The notes below the pieces were generated by a model, which was given only the letters and a program-made list of their open reading frames with translations, was not told where the DNA came from and did not search any database. A stretch of DNA of 64,000 bases from UBA9300 sp032260385 (GTDB lineage: Bacteria > Bacteroidota > Bacteroidia > Bacteroidales > VadinHA17), in the NCBI GenBank assembly GCA_032260385.1, contig JAVVEL010000008.1, positions 24,281-88,280 on the forward strand, written 5' to 3'. The position numbers were made by a program, and so were the translations under genes. Positions 43,762-50,317 of this stretch are shown here, piece by piece. How positions within the stretch are numbered: the stretch's first letter is position 1; each line of letters starts with the position of its first letter.

Positions 43762-43883
43762 ACTATAAAGCTCCGGAGCAATGCTCCGGAGTTTTTCATT
43801 TTCTGGCAGTATCAAGCTTGCTTGGAATACTGCCAGAAAATGAGAAACTCAATGATTTGCGCAGCAAATCAGAGCTTTATAGT
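43762..43883 (+). other. Structured element 3' of tRNA-Met: closing stem plus three hairpins
   Basis: A perfect 12-bp inverted repeat (ACTATAAAGCTC at 43762-43773, GAGCTTTATAGT at 43872-43883) encloses three hairpins. The first is the terminator. The second has 16-bp perfect arms, CATTTTCTGGCAGTAT (43797-43812) and its complement (43827-43842), with a loop containing AAGCTTGCTT. The third is GATTTGC-GCA-GCAAATC (43854-43870). Plan, length and the AAGCTTGCTT core match the element abutting tRNA-Val. Confidence 0.65.
43771..43796 (+). terminator. Intrinsic terminator of tRNA-Met
   Basis: Perfect 9-bp stem CTCCGGAGC-AAT-GCTCCGGAG followed by TTTTT, 14 bp after the tRNA. Confidence 0.85.
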
Positions 43884-43903
43884 CTTGTTAAGCACCCCCT
43901 CAG

Positions 43904-43943
43904 GGAATCACGAACCGACCACAAGGAGGTTCGTAATTCCCGC
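43904..43943. repeat. 40-bp palindromic (REP-like) repeat, copy 1
   Basis: Identical over 40 bp to copy 2 (43991-44030). Each copy is itself an imperfect palindrome with arms GGAATCACGAACC and GGTTCGTAATTCC, one mismatch, and an 11-nt loop. Intergenic, between tRNA-Met and the TPM-protein gene end. Confidence 0.85.
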
Positions 43944-43990
43944 ACTTTAGCGCGGCATCCTTGAATTTCCCTGTAAATCAACCCATTCGA

Positions 43991-44030
43991 GGAATCACGA
44001 ACCGACCACAAGGAGGTTCGTAATTCCCGC
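43991..44030. repeat. 40-bp palindromic (REP-like) repeat, copy 2
   Basis: Second perfect copy, 87 bp after the first, ending 15 bp before the stop codon of the TPM-domain gene on the opposite strand. It may serve as that gene's terminator structure. Confidence 0.85.
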
Positions 44031-44045
44031 GCAGCTGTAAGATTC

Positions 44046-45017
44046 TTACCACGAACCCGAGGCGCCGCCACCCCCTGAGGAGCCACCACCACCCGAGAAG
44101 CTGCTGTGCGACCCGCTGCTGCCTGAACTCCATGAACCGCCCGAACTACCTGTGGAAAATGCAAAGCCACCGATTGATGCCCTCCCTTTCGTTCGCAGAT
44201 CTTCCTTTGCCTTCTTATACCAGTCTTTGTTTCTTAAGAATAATTTGGCAACAGGAAAGCCGATGAGGTAGGTAAGGAAACAGATCAGGGCTCCTTTTGA
44301 TCCGAGCACGACTATCGGGAACATAGCCCAGAAGGGTATAAGGAAAAAATAAAGGAATCGACCGGCACCAGGATTGATAATGCCCATGGCCGTAAATAAT
44401 CCCAGTATACCAAAGATAAAGCCACCAAGGAGGATACGGGCGGTGAAGGGCAGCTCGGGATTCTCAAAGTCTGAAAAAAAAGCATCCCCCGGGGAAGCGG
44501 CTTCCTTTCCTGCCTCTTCAATTGCCGGTACATCACCTCCTTCAAGAATGGTAATAACAGCACTTACCCCCCCGCTGATCCCACTATCGTAGTCACCTCC
44601 TCTGAAGGCCGGTGCCATAATCTTATCAATTATGGCCGCTGCTTCCAGATCAGTAAGAATACCTTCCAGTCCATATCCTACCTCTATTCGCATACGCCTT
44701 TCACCAGGCACCACAATGATAAGAATACCGTTATCCTTATCTTCCTGGCCCAGCTTCCACTCATTGAAAACCCTGTTGGCAAAATCTTCAATATTTTCAC
44801 CTTCAAGTGAAGCCAGTGTCAGGATAACAATCTGGTTTGTTGTTCTGATCTCGTTTTCTTTAAGCGTTTCGCTAAGTGATTCCCGGGTATTATCAGAAAG
44901 GATCCGGGCATTGTCGTTCACGCGACCTGTCAGATAGGGGACTTCTGTACTACTTACAAGCTGGCTATGAGCTATAAGCACAGATACCAAAATAATTATG
45001 TATCTCTTATTAATCAT
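44046..45017 (-). CDS. TPM-domain (YgcG-like) membrane protein
   Basis: 323-aa exported and membrane-anchored protein. A signal peptide (1-23) is followed by a TPM/DUF477 domain (about 27-155) with the family opening VPYLTGRVNDNARILS and core KDNGILIIVVPGERRMRIEVGYGLEG. Two or three transmembrane helices (about 190-265) and a low-complexity Gly/Ser tail follow. TPM domains are found in proteins linked to photosystem II repair in plants and to membrane stress or quality control in bacteria. It forms an operon with the next TPM gene upstream (5-bp gap). The molecular activity is unproven; some homologues are acid phosphatases. Confidence 0.9.
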   Translation of the reverse strand: MINKRYIIILVSVLIAHSQLVSSTEVPYLTGRVNDNARILSDNTRESLSETLKENEIRTTNQIVILTLASLEGENIEDFANRVFNEWKLGQEDKDNGILIIVVPGERRMRIEVGYGLEGILTDLEAAAIIDKIMAPAFRGGDYDSGISGGVSAVITILEGGDVPAIEEAGKEAASPGDAFFSDFENPELPFTARILLGGFIFGILGLFTAMGIINPGAGRFLYFFLIPFWAMFPIVVLGSKGALICFLTYLIGFPVAKLFLRNKDWYKKAKEDLRTKGRASIGGFAFSTGSSGGSWSSGSSGSHSSFSGGGGSSGGGGASGSW

Positions 45018-45022
45018 TATTC

Positions 45023-45661
45023 TTATTCGATAATTTCGTTGGCTAATTCTTTTTTATCAGGTCCTGTGTCCAGGGGTGGACATAGTGCTTCAACAAGTCC
45101 ATTCAGACCTGTTTCCATGGCATCCTTCATATTCTTTTGTTTAAGGGCTTTGGTCATTTTTGATATAATATTTTTAAGCACATCAGCAGTTAACCTGTCT
45201 CTCACTCCTTTATCAGGAAGTATGACAACCTGTCTCTCGAACTGGCTGACAAGGATCAGAATCCCTCTGCGACTTTCAGTATCGAATAATTCACGTGACA
45301 GGAAGAGGGCTTCAGCATACTGTAAAGATTCTGTTTCCCTGCGATTCCTGGAAAGAAAGAACCTTGCGAACCCTGGAAATAAAAGGGTGAGGGCTGCAAG
45401 CAGGGCCCCACATGCAAAAATTGTGAGTATTGAGAAAAGAATAACTGTATCATATATCCACCCTAACAAAACAAGATGAATCACAAAAACCGTCAGTCCG
45501 GCAAGGGATGCACCCATGGCGAAAGCCTTCCAGGGAAGTTCCGCATAAGAGTCACTCCTTTTGACTGTGGCCAGTACTATTTGTGCCTTTGTCTTCAATT
45601 CAGATTCGGATATCAGTTTGTCGAGCCGGGCCCGATCAAGATCAGAAAAAATGTGCTTCAT
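45023..45661 (-). CDS. TPM-domain membrane protein
   Basis: 212-aa membrane protein with a cytosolic N-terminus (FSDLDRARLDKLISESELKTKAQIVLATV), two transmembrane helices (about 45-65 and 72-92) in the first half, and the rest of the TPM-like domain after them (RRGILILVSQFERQVVILPDKGVRDRL). It lacks the signal peptide of its neighbour and is the first gene of a two-gene unit. An exact TAAATTTG element lies upstream. LemA-type genes often accompany such pairs; here LemA lies 17 kb away at 62905. Confidence 0.88.
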   Translation of the reverse strand: MKHIFSDLDRARLDKLISESELKTKAQIVLATVKRSDSYAELPWKAFAMGASLAGLTVFVIHLVLLGWIYDTVILFSILTIFACGALLAALTLLFPGFARFFLSRNRRETESLQYAEALFLSRELFDTESRRGILILVSQFERQVVILPDKGVRDRLTADVLKNIISKMTKALKQKNMKDAMETGLNGLVEALCPPLDTGPDKKELANEIIE

Positions 45662-46072
45662 TATTTATTTATTAGTAATCCAAGAACGAGGCTTTCAATA
45701 ATTTTTTTTACTCTTAAATAGCTTAATCAAATTTAGTATTTACCATGAAATACGTATGTATACTGCAGGTATTATTTTAATAGAATTTTTAAGGGGTACT
45801 TATAATGCAAGACCTTGCCTGACAAATGAATTAACTATTACATGCCAGTATAGTACGACAGGACCTTAAAACATAAAACAATTCCGTCTTTGAAAAATAA
45901 CTTTTGGCTGACAAATATCAATATTTCATACATCCCTTTGTTTTAACATACTTTAACGAAAAATTTTGTTTTTTGATTGTTACCGGCGGATAAAATCACG
46001 TCATAATATATCCACCTGATTATTTCAGACGGAAAACAAAATGATTTTTTAATAATAAAAGTATTTATTCAA
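45662..46072. other. AT-rich intergenic region between divergent units
   Basis: About 410 bp with no credible gene. The only recognisable site is the minus-strand TAAATTTG promoter element at 45728-45735. No RNA gene or repeat was seen. Confidence 0.6.
45728..45735 (-). promoter_or_regulatory. -7 element TAAATTTG for the TPM operon
   Basis: Exact minus-strand TAnnTTTG match about 67 bp upstream of the first TPM gene. Confidence 0.5.
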
Positions 46073-46510
46073 ATGAAGAGAAGAGTACCTTTCCTTGCTA
46101 TGATTTTTATCCTGAGTATTTTCAGTTTCACAAATTGCAGTGAAGCAGAGAAGGAATATGATTGCAATATGTCCGGTACCATAAGAGTATTTGGCACAGA
46201 TAAAATATTTTCAGGATTACCATATATTGTCTATGTTGACGTTGATACTGATCCATACAACGGTAATCATGTAAAATCATTTGAGGGTATTTACGTCGAG
46301 GGTGAGCTTCATTATGCAATTAATATCCGGGATGTAGAAGAGGGTTTTTATTATGTTTATATGATGATGGATATTTCAAAGGGACTAGTCAATGTAGGGT
46401 TCTACGGTGCCGACCCGATTTCAGGGGAAACCCCGCCTTCTCCAAATGTGTATTTAAAATGCAGAACCGTGCTGGACTGGGAGATTTATTATAAAAGCTT
46501 AGAAGGTTAA
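46073..46510 (+). CDS. Hypothetical lipoprotein
   Basis: 145-aa predicted lipoprotein with signal MKRRVPFLAMIFILSIF and lipobox SFTNC. The mature part has a beta-rich pattern (TIRVFGTDKIFSGLPYIVYVDVDTDPYNG, GEGFYY-like strands) without a family I recognise. It resembles small Ig/transthyretin-like lipoproteins of Bacteroidota. It stands alone, preceded by a long AT-rich region, and its stop codon overlaps that of the convergent racemase gene. Confidence 0.7.
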   Translation: MKRRVPFLAMIFILSIFSFTNCSEAEKEYDCNMSGTIRVFGTDKIFSGLPYIVYVDVDTDPYNGNHVKSFEGIYVEGELHYAINIRDVEEGFYYVYMMMDISKGLVNVGFYGADPISGETPPSPNVYLKCRTVLDWEIYYKSLEG

Positions 46511-47304
46511 TATCCATTCGCCTCCCGCCTCTCTTGATAGCTCTCCACTGCCCGTTCCGCCAGTACCCTTGTGGCATTGACAACCGGAAGCTCTACGCGA
46601 TCAGGATTATAGGCAAGTGGTATTTCCGTGCAACCCAGTACTATCACTTCTGCCCCCCGGTCGGCCAGGTGTTGACCTGCAATGGCCAGCAGATCCTCGT
46701 TTAACTGTGGATCAGTCTTTGCTTTTATGCCGTAAACGGCTTTCATTACGATGTTAATCTCTATGGAATCGATGGGGGTAAGTACCTCAAAGCCTTTAGC
46801 TTCCAGTTCTGTATTATAAAGACCCGATTCAATTGTACCAGTGGTTGCCAGCAAGCCGACTTTTTTTACGCCGGGATACCTGTCTGCTACTTCAGAAGCT
46901 GTTTCCCTGATCATGTGAATTATGGGAATATCGACGGTTTCCTGCATATAGTCATAAAAATAGTGAACTGTATTGCATGGTATTACAATGAATGATGCTC
47001 CGGCATCTTCAAGTTTCTTCAAACTGAACCTGAGATAGGGCTTAATCACTTCCCCTCCATTGGCTATCGATTCCATCCTGTCAGGTACACTGGGATTACT
47101 GAAAATCAGTGTGGGTATATGCTCCTGGTCCTTCTCCGCAGGTGTAAGTTCCAGGATCTGCCTGTAAAGATCAGCCGTTGCTTCCGGACCCATGCCCCCG
47201 AAGATACCCAGAATAACCTCATTGCCCGGCAGGACTTTTTCTTCTTGAGTCTTACATCCAGCTGATATAACAAGTAATAGAGTTAAATAGATAATCTGTT
47301 TCAT
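46507..47304 (-). CDS. Aspartate/glutamate racemase-family lipoprotein
   Basis: 265-aa member of the Asp/Glu/hydantoin racemase superfamily, a cofactor-independent two-cysteine enzyme. Catalytic cysteines: Cys110 in VIPCNTVHYF and Cys225 in VLGCTEIPLA. The substrate-loop motif IFGGMGPEATADLY is typical of aspartate racemase. Unusually, the protein begins with a clear lipoprotein signal (MKQIIYLTLLLVISAGC, lipobox Cys17), so it should act outside the cytoplasm. The gene is preceded by TTTAATCG octamer repeats. A racemase in the envelope could make D-amino acids or recycle them; this is inference. Confidence 0.88.
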   Translation of the reverse strand: MKQIIYLTLLLVISAGCKTQEEKVLPGNEVILGIFGGMGPEATADLYRQILELTPAEKDQEHIPTLIFSNPSVPDRMESIANGGEVIKPYLRFSLKKLEDAGASFIVIPCNTVHYFYDYMQETVDIPIIHMIRETASEVADRYPGVKKVGLLATTGTIESGLYNTELEAKGFEVLTPIDSIEINIVMKAVYGIKAKTDPQLNEDLLAIAGQHLADRGAEVIVLGCTEIPLAYNPDRVELPVVNATRVLAERAVESYQERREANGY

Positions 47305-47313
47305 TATTAAATC

Positions 47314-47329
47314 TTTAATCGTTTAATCG
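47314..47329. repeat. TTTAATCG octamer, two tandem copies
   Basis: Two perfect 8-bp units in the leader of the racemase gene. Three variants of the same octamer lie upstream of the cysteine-desulfurase-like gene (60501-60524). Confidence 0.55.
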
Positions 47330-47394
47330 GTCTGTTGAGCAAGTAACTAGTATCGCGCAACGAGCAACGAGATTTCTGACCCGTCCTAAATAAT

Positions 47395-49053
47395 TCACCT
47401 CTTCTCCAGCCATAGGTTCCGTACTCGTGAGTTGGTAACTTTCATCCCGGTGACTTTCTTCCCTTTGCGTACTATGTCTATCTTACCAATAAACCCGCTG
47501 TCTGAGATAAGAACATCTTCCTTCAGGCTTTCAAGCTCAAATTCGCCATGCCTTGTCTGGTAGCCGTAGAGCTTCCCGTCCCTGATATAGAACCTGTATT
47601 GAGTTTCAAGTTCGGGCGACCAGTATTCACCGGCTATTCCGGAGAGGTACTTATCTGTCACAAGGAATTTATCGGTTTTTGTCCCCTTCCTGAACTGTCC
47701 GTCGCTATGGATTATTATGGATGCCGGTGATGTATTGATCAGGATTATCTTAATGTCCCTCTCATTATTAAACAGAACAGTATCGCTTGCCGTATGTATC
47801 TCTGTTTTCCTTCCGCCGGTATACAGGCAGTAAAGTGTGTCGTTTTCCGATAAAATTTCAAATAGTCTGGTGTCAAGACCTTCTATTTCATAGGTGCCGA
47901 AAAATTTTTCAATTGAGGCATGGTCCACAGGCATTTCTTCATAGTTAATGGCAGATTTTTCTTCTTTCTCTTTACCCAGGAGTATATCGGATATATTGTT
48001 TATTTTTCCTGTTACGTCCGAAGAAGAGAAATTTGTAAGAACCACAATTTCAGTCTGATACTCCGGGAAAGTGCAGGCATATGACCTGAAGCCACCTATG
48101 GACCCGCTGTGGGAGATCCTTGTCTCGTCTTTATAATCGTCTATCCTTACGCCAAAGGCATAATCATTTGGCTTACCGTTATTGAAGGGATCCAGAGTGA
48201 GCATCAACGAAAAAGCTTCCTGCCATCCTTCAGGGGAATTATAGTAATACCTCATCCATTTAAGCAGGTCGGCTGCTGTTGAGTGGATGTTCCCGGAACC
48301 GGTATATGCCCAGTATTCTGTTGCCCTTACAAAGCCACTGTTATAAGAGCCATTATATGATGTGGCGTAATTATGGGCTATCCTGTTGTATTTATCCTCA
48401 ACATAGGTATTATACAGTCCCAGGGGCTCGAATATTTCTTTGCTCATCCAGTCCGCAAACTTTTCGCCCGTAATCTTTTCAATTATTATAGCAGATAGAA
48501 TATAACCTGTATTACAGTACATATATTCGGATCCGGGTTCAAAATTAAGATCCTCCTGCATGGTCATGAACCTGAGCAGGTCATCGTTATTTTTCATATC
48601 ATCATCCCTCCAGCCGGCAAGGGCAAGCAGGGTGTGGAGGCTACGTAAACCACTGGTATGATGCAGCATATGCCGGAATGTTATTTTATGACCAAAATCA
48701 GGCATTTCGGGCAGGTATTGCCTTATATCATCATCTATGTTTAGTTTTCCCTCCAGGTGGAGCTTAACGATGCCCATGGCTGTAAACTGTTTTGAGACCG
48801 AGGCTATATTGAATTTTGTTCCGCAGGTGTTAGGTACCAGGTATTCCATACTGGCCAGGCCGTATGCCTCTGAAAACACAGGTATGCCATTGACCGCAAT
48901 ACCCACGGAGCCACCGGGACTGTTTGGGCGGTTCCATTCAAGGAAGAGACTGTCGATAGCCTTGAGTTTGTCCTCGGGTATCTGTGCAGAGGAAAGCACC
49001 GGGAAAAGGAGGAGAAGGATTATCAATGAGGCGAAGGGTTTTATATATTTCAT
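47395..49053 (-). CDS. Serine beta-lactamase-like hydrolase (class C / AmpH-EstB type), secreted
   Basis: 552-aa exported protein with signal peptide (1-23, ending LSSAQ). The serine beta-lactamase fold has Ser85-x-x-Lys88 in NIASVSKQFTAMG, the Tyr179-Cys-Asn181 motif in YMYCNTGYIL and a late HSGS motif (RISHSGSIGG). About 180 C-terminal residues form an extra beta domain seen in many Bacteroidota members. The likely activity is on peptidoglycan peptides or esters rather than on antibiotics. It lies between the racemase and MBL-fold genes, all on the minus strand but too far apart to prove an operon. Confidence 0.9.
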   Translation of the reverse strand: MKYIKPFASLIILLLLFPVLSSAQIPEDKLKAIDSLFLEWNRPNSPGGSVGIAVNGIPVFSEAYGLASMEYLVPNTCGTKFNIASVSKQFTAMGIVKLHLEGKLNIDDDIRQYLPEMPDFGHKITFRHMLHHTSGLRSLHTLLALAGWRDDDMKNNDDLLRFMTMQEDLNFEPGSEYMYCNTGYILSAIIIEKITGEKFADWMSKEIFEPLGLYNTYVEDKYNRIAHNYATSYNGSYNSGFVRATEYWAYTGSGNIHSTAADLLKWMRYYYNSPEGWQEAFSLMLTLDPFNNGKPNDYAFGVRIDDYKDETRISHSGSIGGFRSYACTFPEYQTEIVVLTNFSSSDVTGKINNISDILLGKEKEEKSAINYEEMPVDHASIEKFFGTYEIEGLDTRLFEILSENDTLYCLYTGGRKTEIHTASDTVLFNNERDIKIILINTSPASIIIHSDGQFRKGTKTDKFLVTDKYLSGIAGEYWSPELETQYRFYIRDGKLYGYQTRHGEFELESLKEDVLISDSGFIGKIDIVRKGKKVTGMKVTNSRVRNLWLEKR

Positions 49054-49062
49054 ATGTTCAGA

Positions 49063-49089
49063 GGTTTAGGGGTTTAGGGCTTGTTGAAC
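49063..49089. repeat. GGTTTAGG octamer pair plus TTGTTGAAC
   Basis: Two perfect GGTTTAGG units (49063-49078) followed two bases later by TTGTTGAAC, in the leader of the beta-lactamase-like gene. The same arrangement, with the same spacing, occurs at 60472-60498 before another minus-strand gene. Confidence 0.6.
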
Positions 49090-49143
49090 CCAGCCACAAT
49101 CACTGGCTGTTCGCAAACTCGCACCGGATCTTCGGGGCGCGGT

Positions 49144-49866
49144 TTATAATTCGTCTCCCGGGACCATTCCGGTATGACTGGTCAGGATATATTTAAATTC
49201 AGATGGTGGAGGCAATTTCCTGATTGATTCAATCTGTGTCTCCGTGTCCATATTTATTATGTCAAAGAAATTAGTGTATTTCCCGTTCAGAATAATAAGG
49301 TTGTCACCTGTCAAAAGGTAGTCGTCATTCACAATAAAACAGCATGAACCCGGAGTATGGCCCGGGGTGTGCAGTACCCTTACAAGAAAAACGTTTATAT
49401 TAAGAATTTCATCTGACCTGATAAGGTTGTAATCATCGTATTTCCATTTGGATTTGAAAATAAATCTTGCTGTTTCACCTGTAACCATCTGTTCTTCCTC
49501 CTCATGCAGAAAAATCTTTGCATTTTCAAAAGCCTTGAGGGCCCCGGAATGGTCCGGATCGGAATGGGTCAGGATAACTGTAAGAATATCATCAGGATTT
49601 ATCTCAAGCTTGCTTAATTCTTCGATGACTCTATTTTTGTTTATGCCTCCATCTATCATTAAATAACCGTCATAGCCCTTAAAGATATAAGCATTAACAT
49701 ACTTATCCCTGATACAGAAAACACTGTCGTTAATTGCATGTGTTTCTGCCGGTGTCATTTGCTTCATCGCATATGAGTACCTGAAGATCATTATAATGAC
49801 AAAAATGAGGAAGACACCAGCAATCATTGCCAGTACTGCTAGTGTGCGTTTAAGGGTTTTATTCAT
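49144..49866 (-). CDS. Membrane-anchored MBL-fold metallohydrolase
   Basis: 240-aa metallo-beta-lactamase-fold protein with an N-terminal membrane anchor (about 8-29). Metal-ligand motifs: LTHSDPDHSGA (His101-x-Asp103-x-Asp105-His106; the usual second His is Asp), HTPGHTPGS, TGDNLI and a final SHTGM. The active domain should face the periplasm. The HxDxDH form is found in several MBL subfamilies and may change metal preference. The gene is preceded by a 12-unit heptamer repeat. The substrate is unknown. Confidence 0.87.
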   Translation of the reverse strand: MNKTLKRTLAVLAMIAGVFLIFVIIMIFRYSYAMKQMTPAETHAINDSVFCIRDKYVNAYIFKGYDGYLMIDGGINKNRVIEELSKLEINPDDILTVILTHSDPDHSGALKAFENAKIFLHEEEEQMVTGETARFIFKSKWKYDDYNLIRSDEILNINVFLVRVLHTPGHTPGSCCFIVNDDYLLTGDNLIILNGKYTNFFDIINMDTETQIESIRKLPPPSEFKYILTSHTGMVPGDEL

Positions 49867-49880
49867 GAGAAGTGTTATTT

Positions 49881-49964
49881 AAGACAAAAGACAAAAGGCA
49901 AAAGATAAAAGTAAGAAGATAAAAGTAAAAAGTAAATAGGGAAAAGTAAAAAGTAAAAAGTAAA
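49881..49964. repeat. A-rich heptamer tandem repeat, 12 units
   Basis: Twelve consecutive 7-bp units, mostly AAGTAAA, AAGACAA or AAGATAA, 84 bp in all, beginning 14 bp upstream of the MBL-fold gene. It is the same period as the GC-rich heptamer array at 6329 but an unrelated sequence. Confidence 0.9.
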
Positions 49965-50099
49965 AACCACAACATGGTTGTCTTTCTCGATTGTTCTAGA
50001 AACCCCGGGTTCTCCAGCTCAAATATTACGCTCTCTCAAAAACCTAATAATTAACAATATAGCAATTCGTCTTCCGACGAATGTTGAAATATACAACAT

Positions 50100-50198
50100 A
50101 TGGTGTAAAATACTACACACCATTTAACAAGCTGATAAAAAGACTGTTCACACCTAATTCTGTGTAAGAGTGTTGAATAATACTACACAGAGAACAGT
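50100..50198 (+). promoter_or_regulatory. Inverted-repeat cluster, candidate enhancer sites for the sigma-54 activator
   Basis: Site 1: ATGGTGT (50100-50106) and ACACCAT (50117-50123), with inner GTGTA-N6-TACAC. Site 2: CTGTGTA (50160-50166) and TACACAG (50184-50190), nested in a larger ACTGTTC / GAACAGT pair (50143-50149, 50192-50198). The 11-mer AATACTACACA occurs in both, exactly 70 bp apart. They lie 55-155 bp upstream of the sigma-54-like promoter, the usual enhancer distance. Confidence 0.6.
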
Positions 50199-50253
50199 TT
50201 TAAAATTTGCCTAAAATCTCATAACAAACAGATAAACAGATAAATACAGACCT

Positions 50254-50269
50254 TGGCACCATTATTGGC
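50254..50269 (+). promoter_or_regulatory. Sigma-54-like -24/-12 promoter
   Basis: TGGCACC-ATTA-TTGG, with correct GG-to-G spacing, matches the sigma-54 consensus TGGCACG-N4-TTGC except for two positions. It lies about 50 bp before the first gene of the operon, which also ends with a GAFTGA-type activator gene. Confidence 0.6.
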
Positions 50270-50317
50270 ATGACATAATTGAATGAAAGAATTAAGTCAC
50301 CAAGAAGAATTAAATAA

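Larger units (their letters stand above)
49965..50317. other. Regulatory intergenic region upstream of the redox operon
   Basis: About 350 bp without a gene. It holds a perfect hairpin ATTCGTC-TTCC-GACGAAT (50065-50082), the inverted-repeat cluster at 50100-50198 and the sigma-54-like promoter at 50254-50269, all annotated separately. Confidence 0.6.

Noticed and set aside
46073..49866. Antibiotic-resistance locus (beta-lactamase and MBL-fold genes)
   Set aside because: The serine enzyme has the long peptidase/esterase-like form with an extra C-terminal domain, and the MBL protein is a membrane-anchored general hydrolase with an HxDxDH site. Neither looks like a dedicated beta-lactamase.
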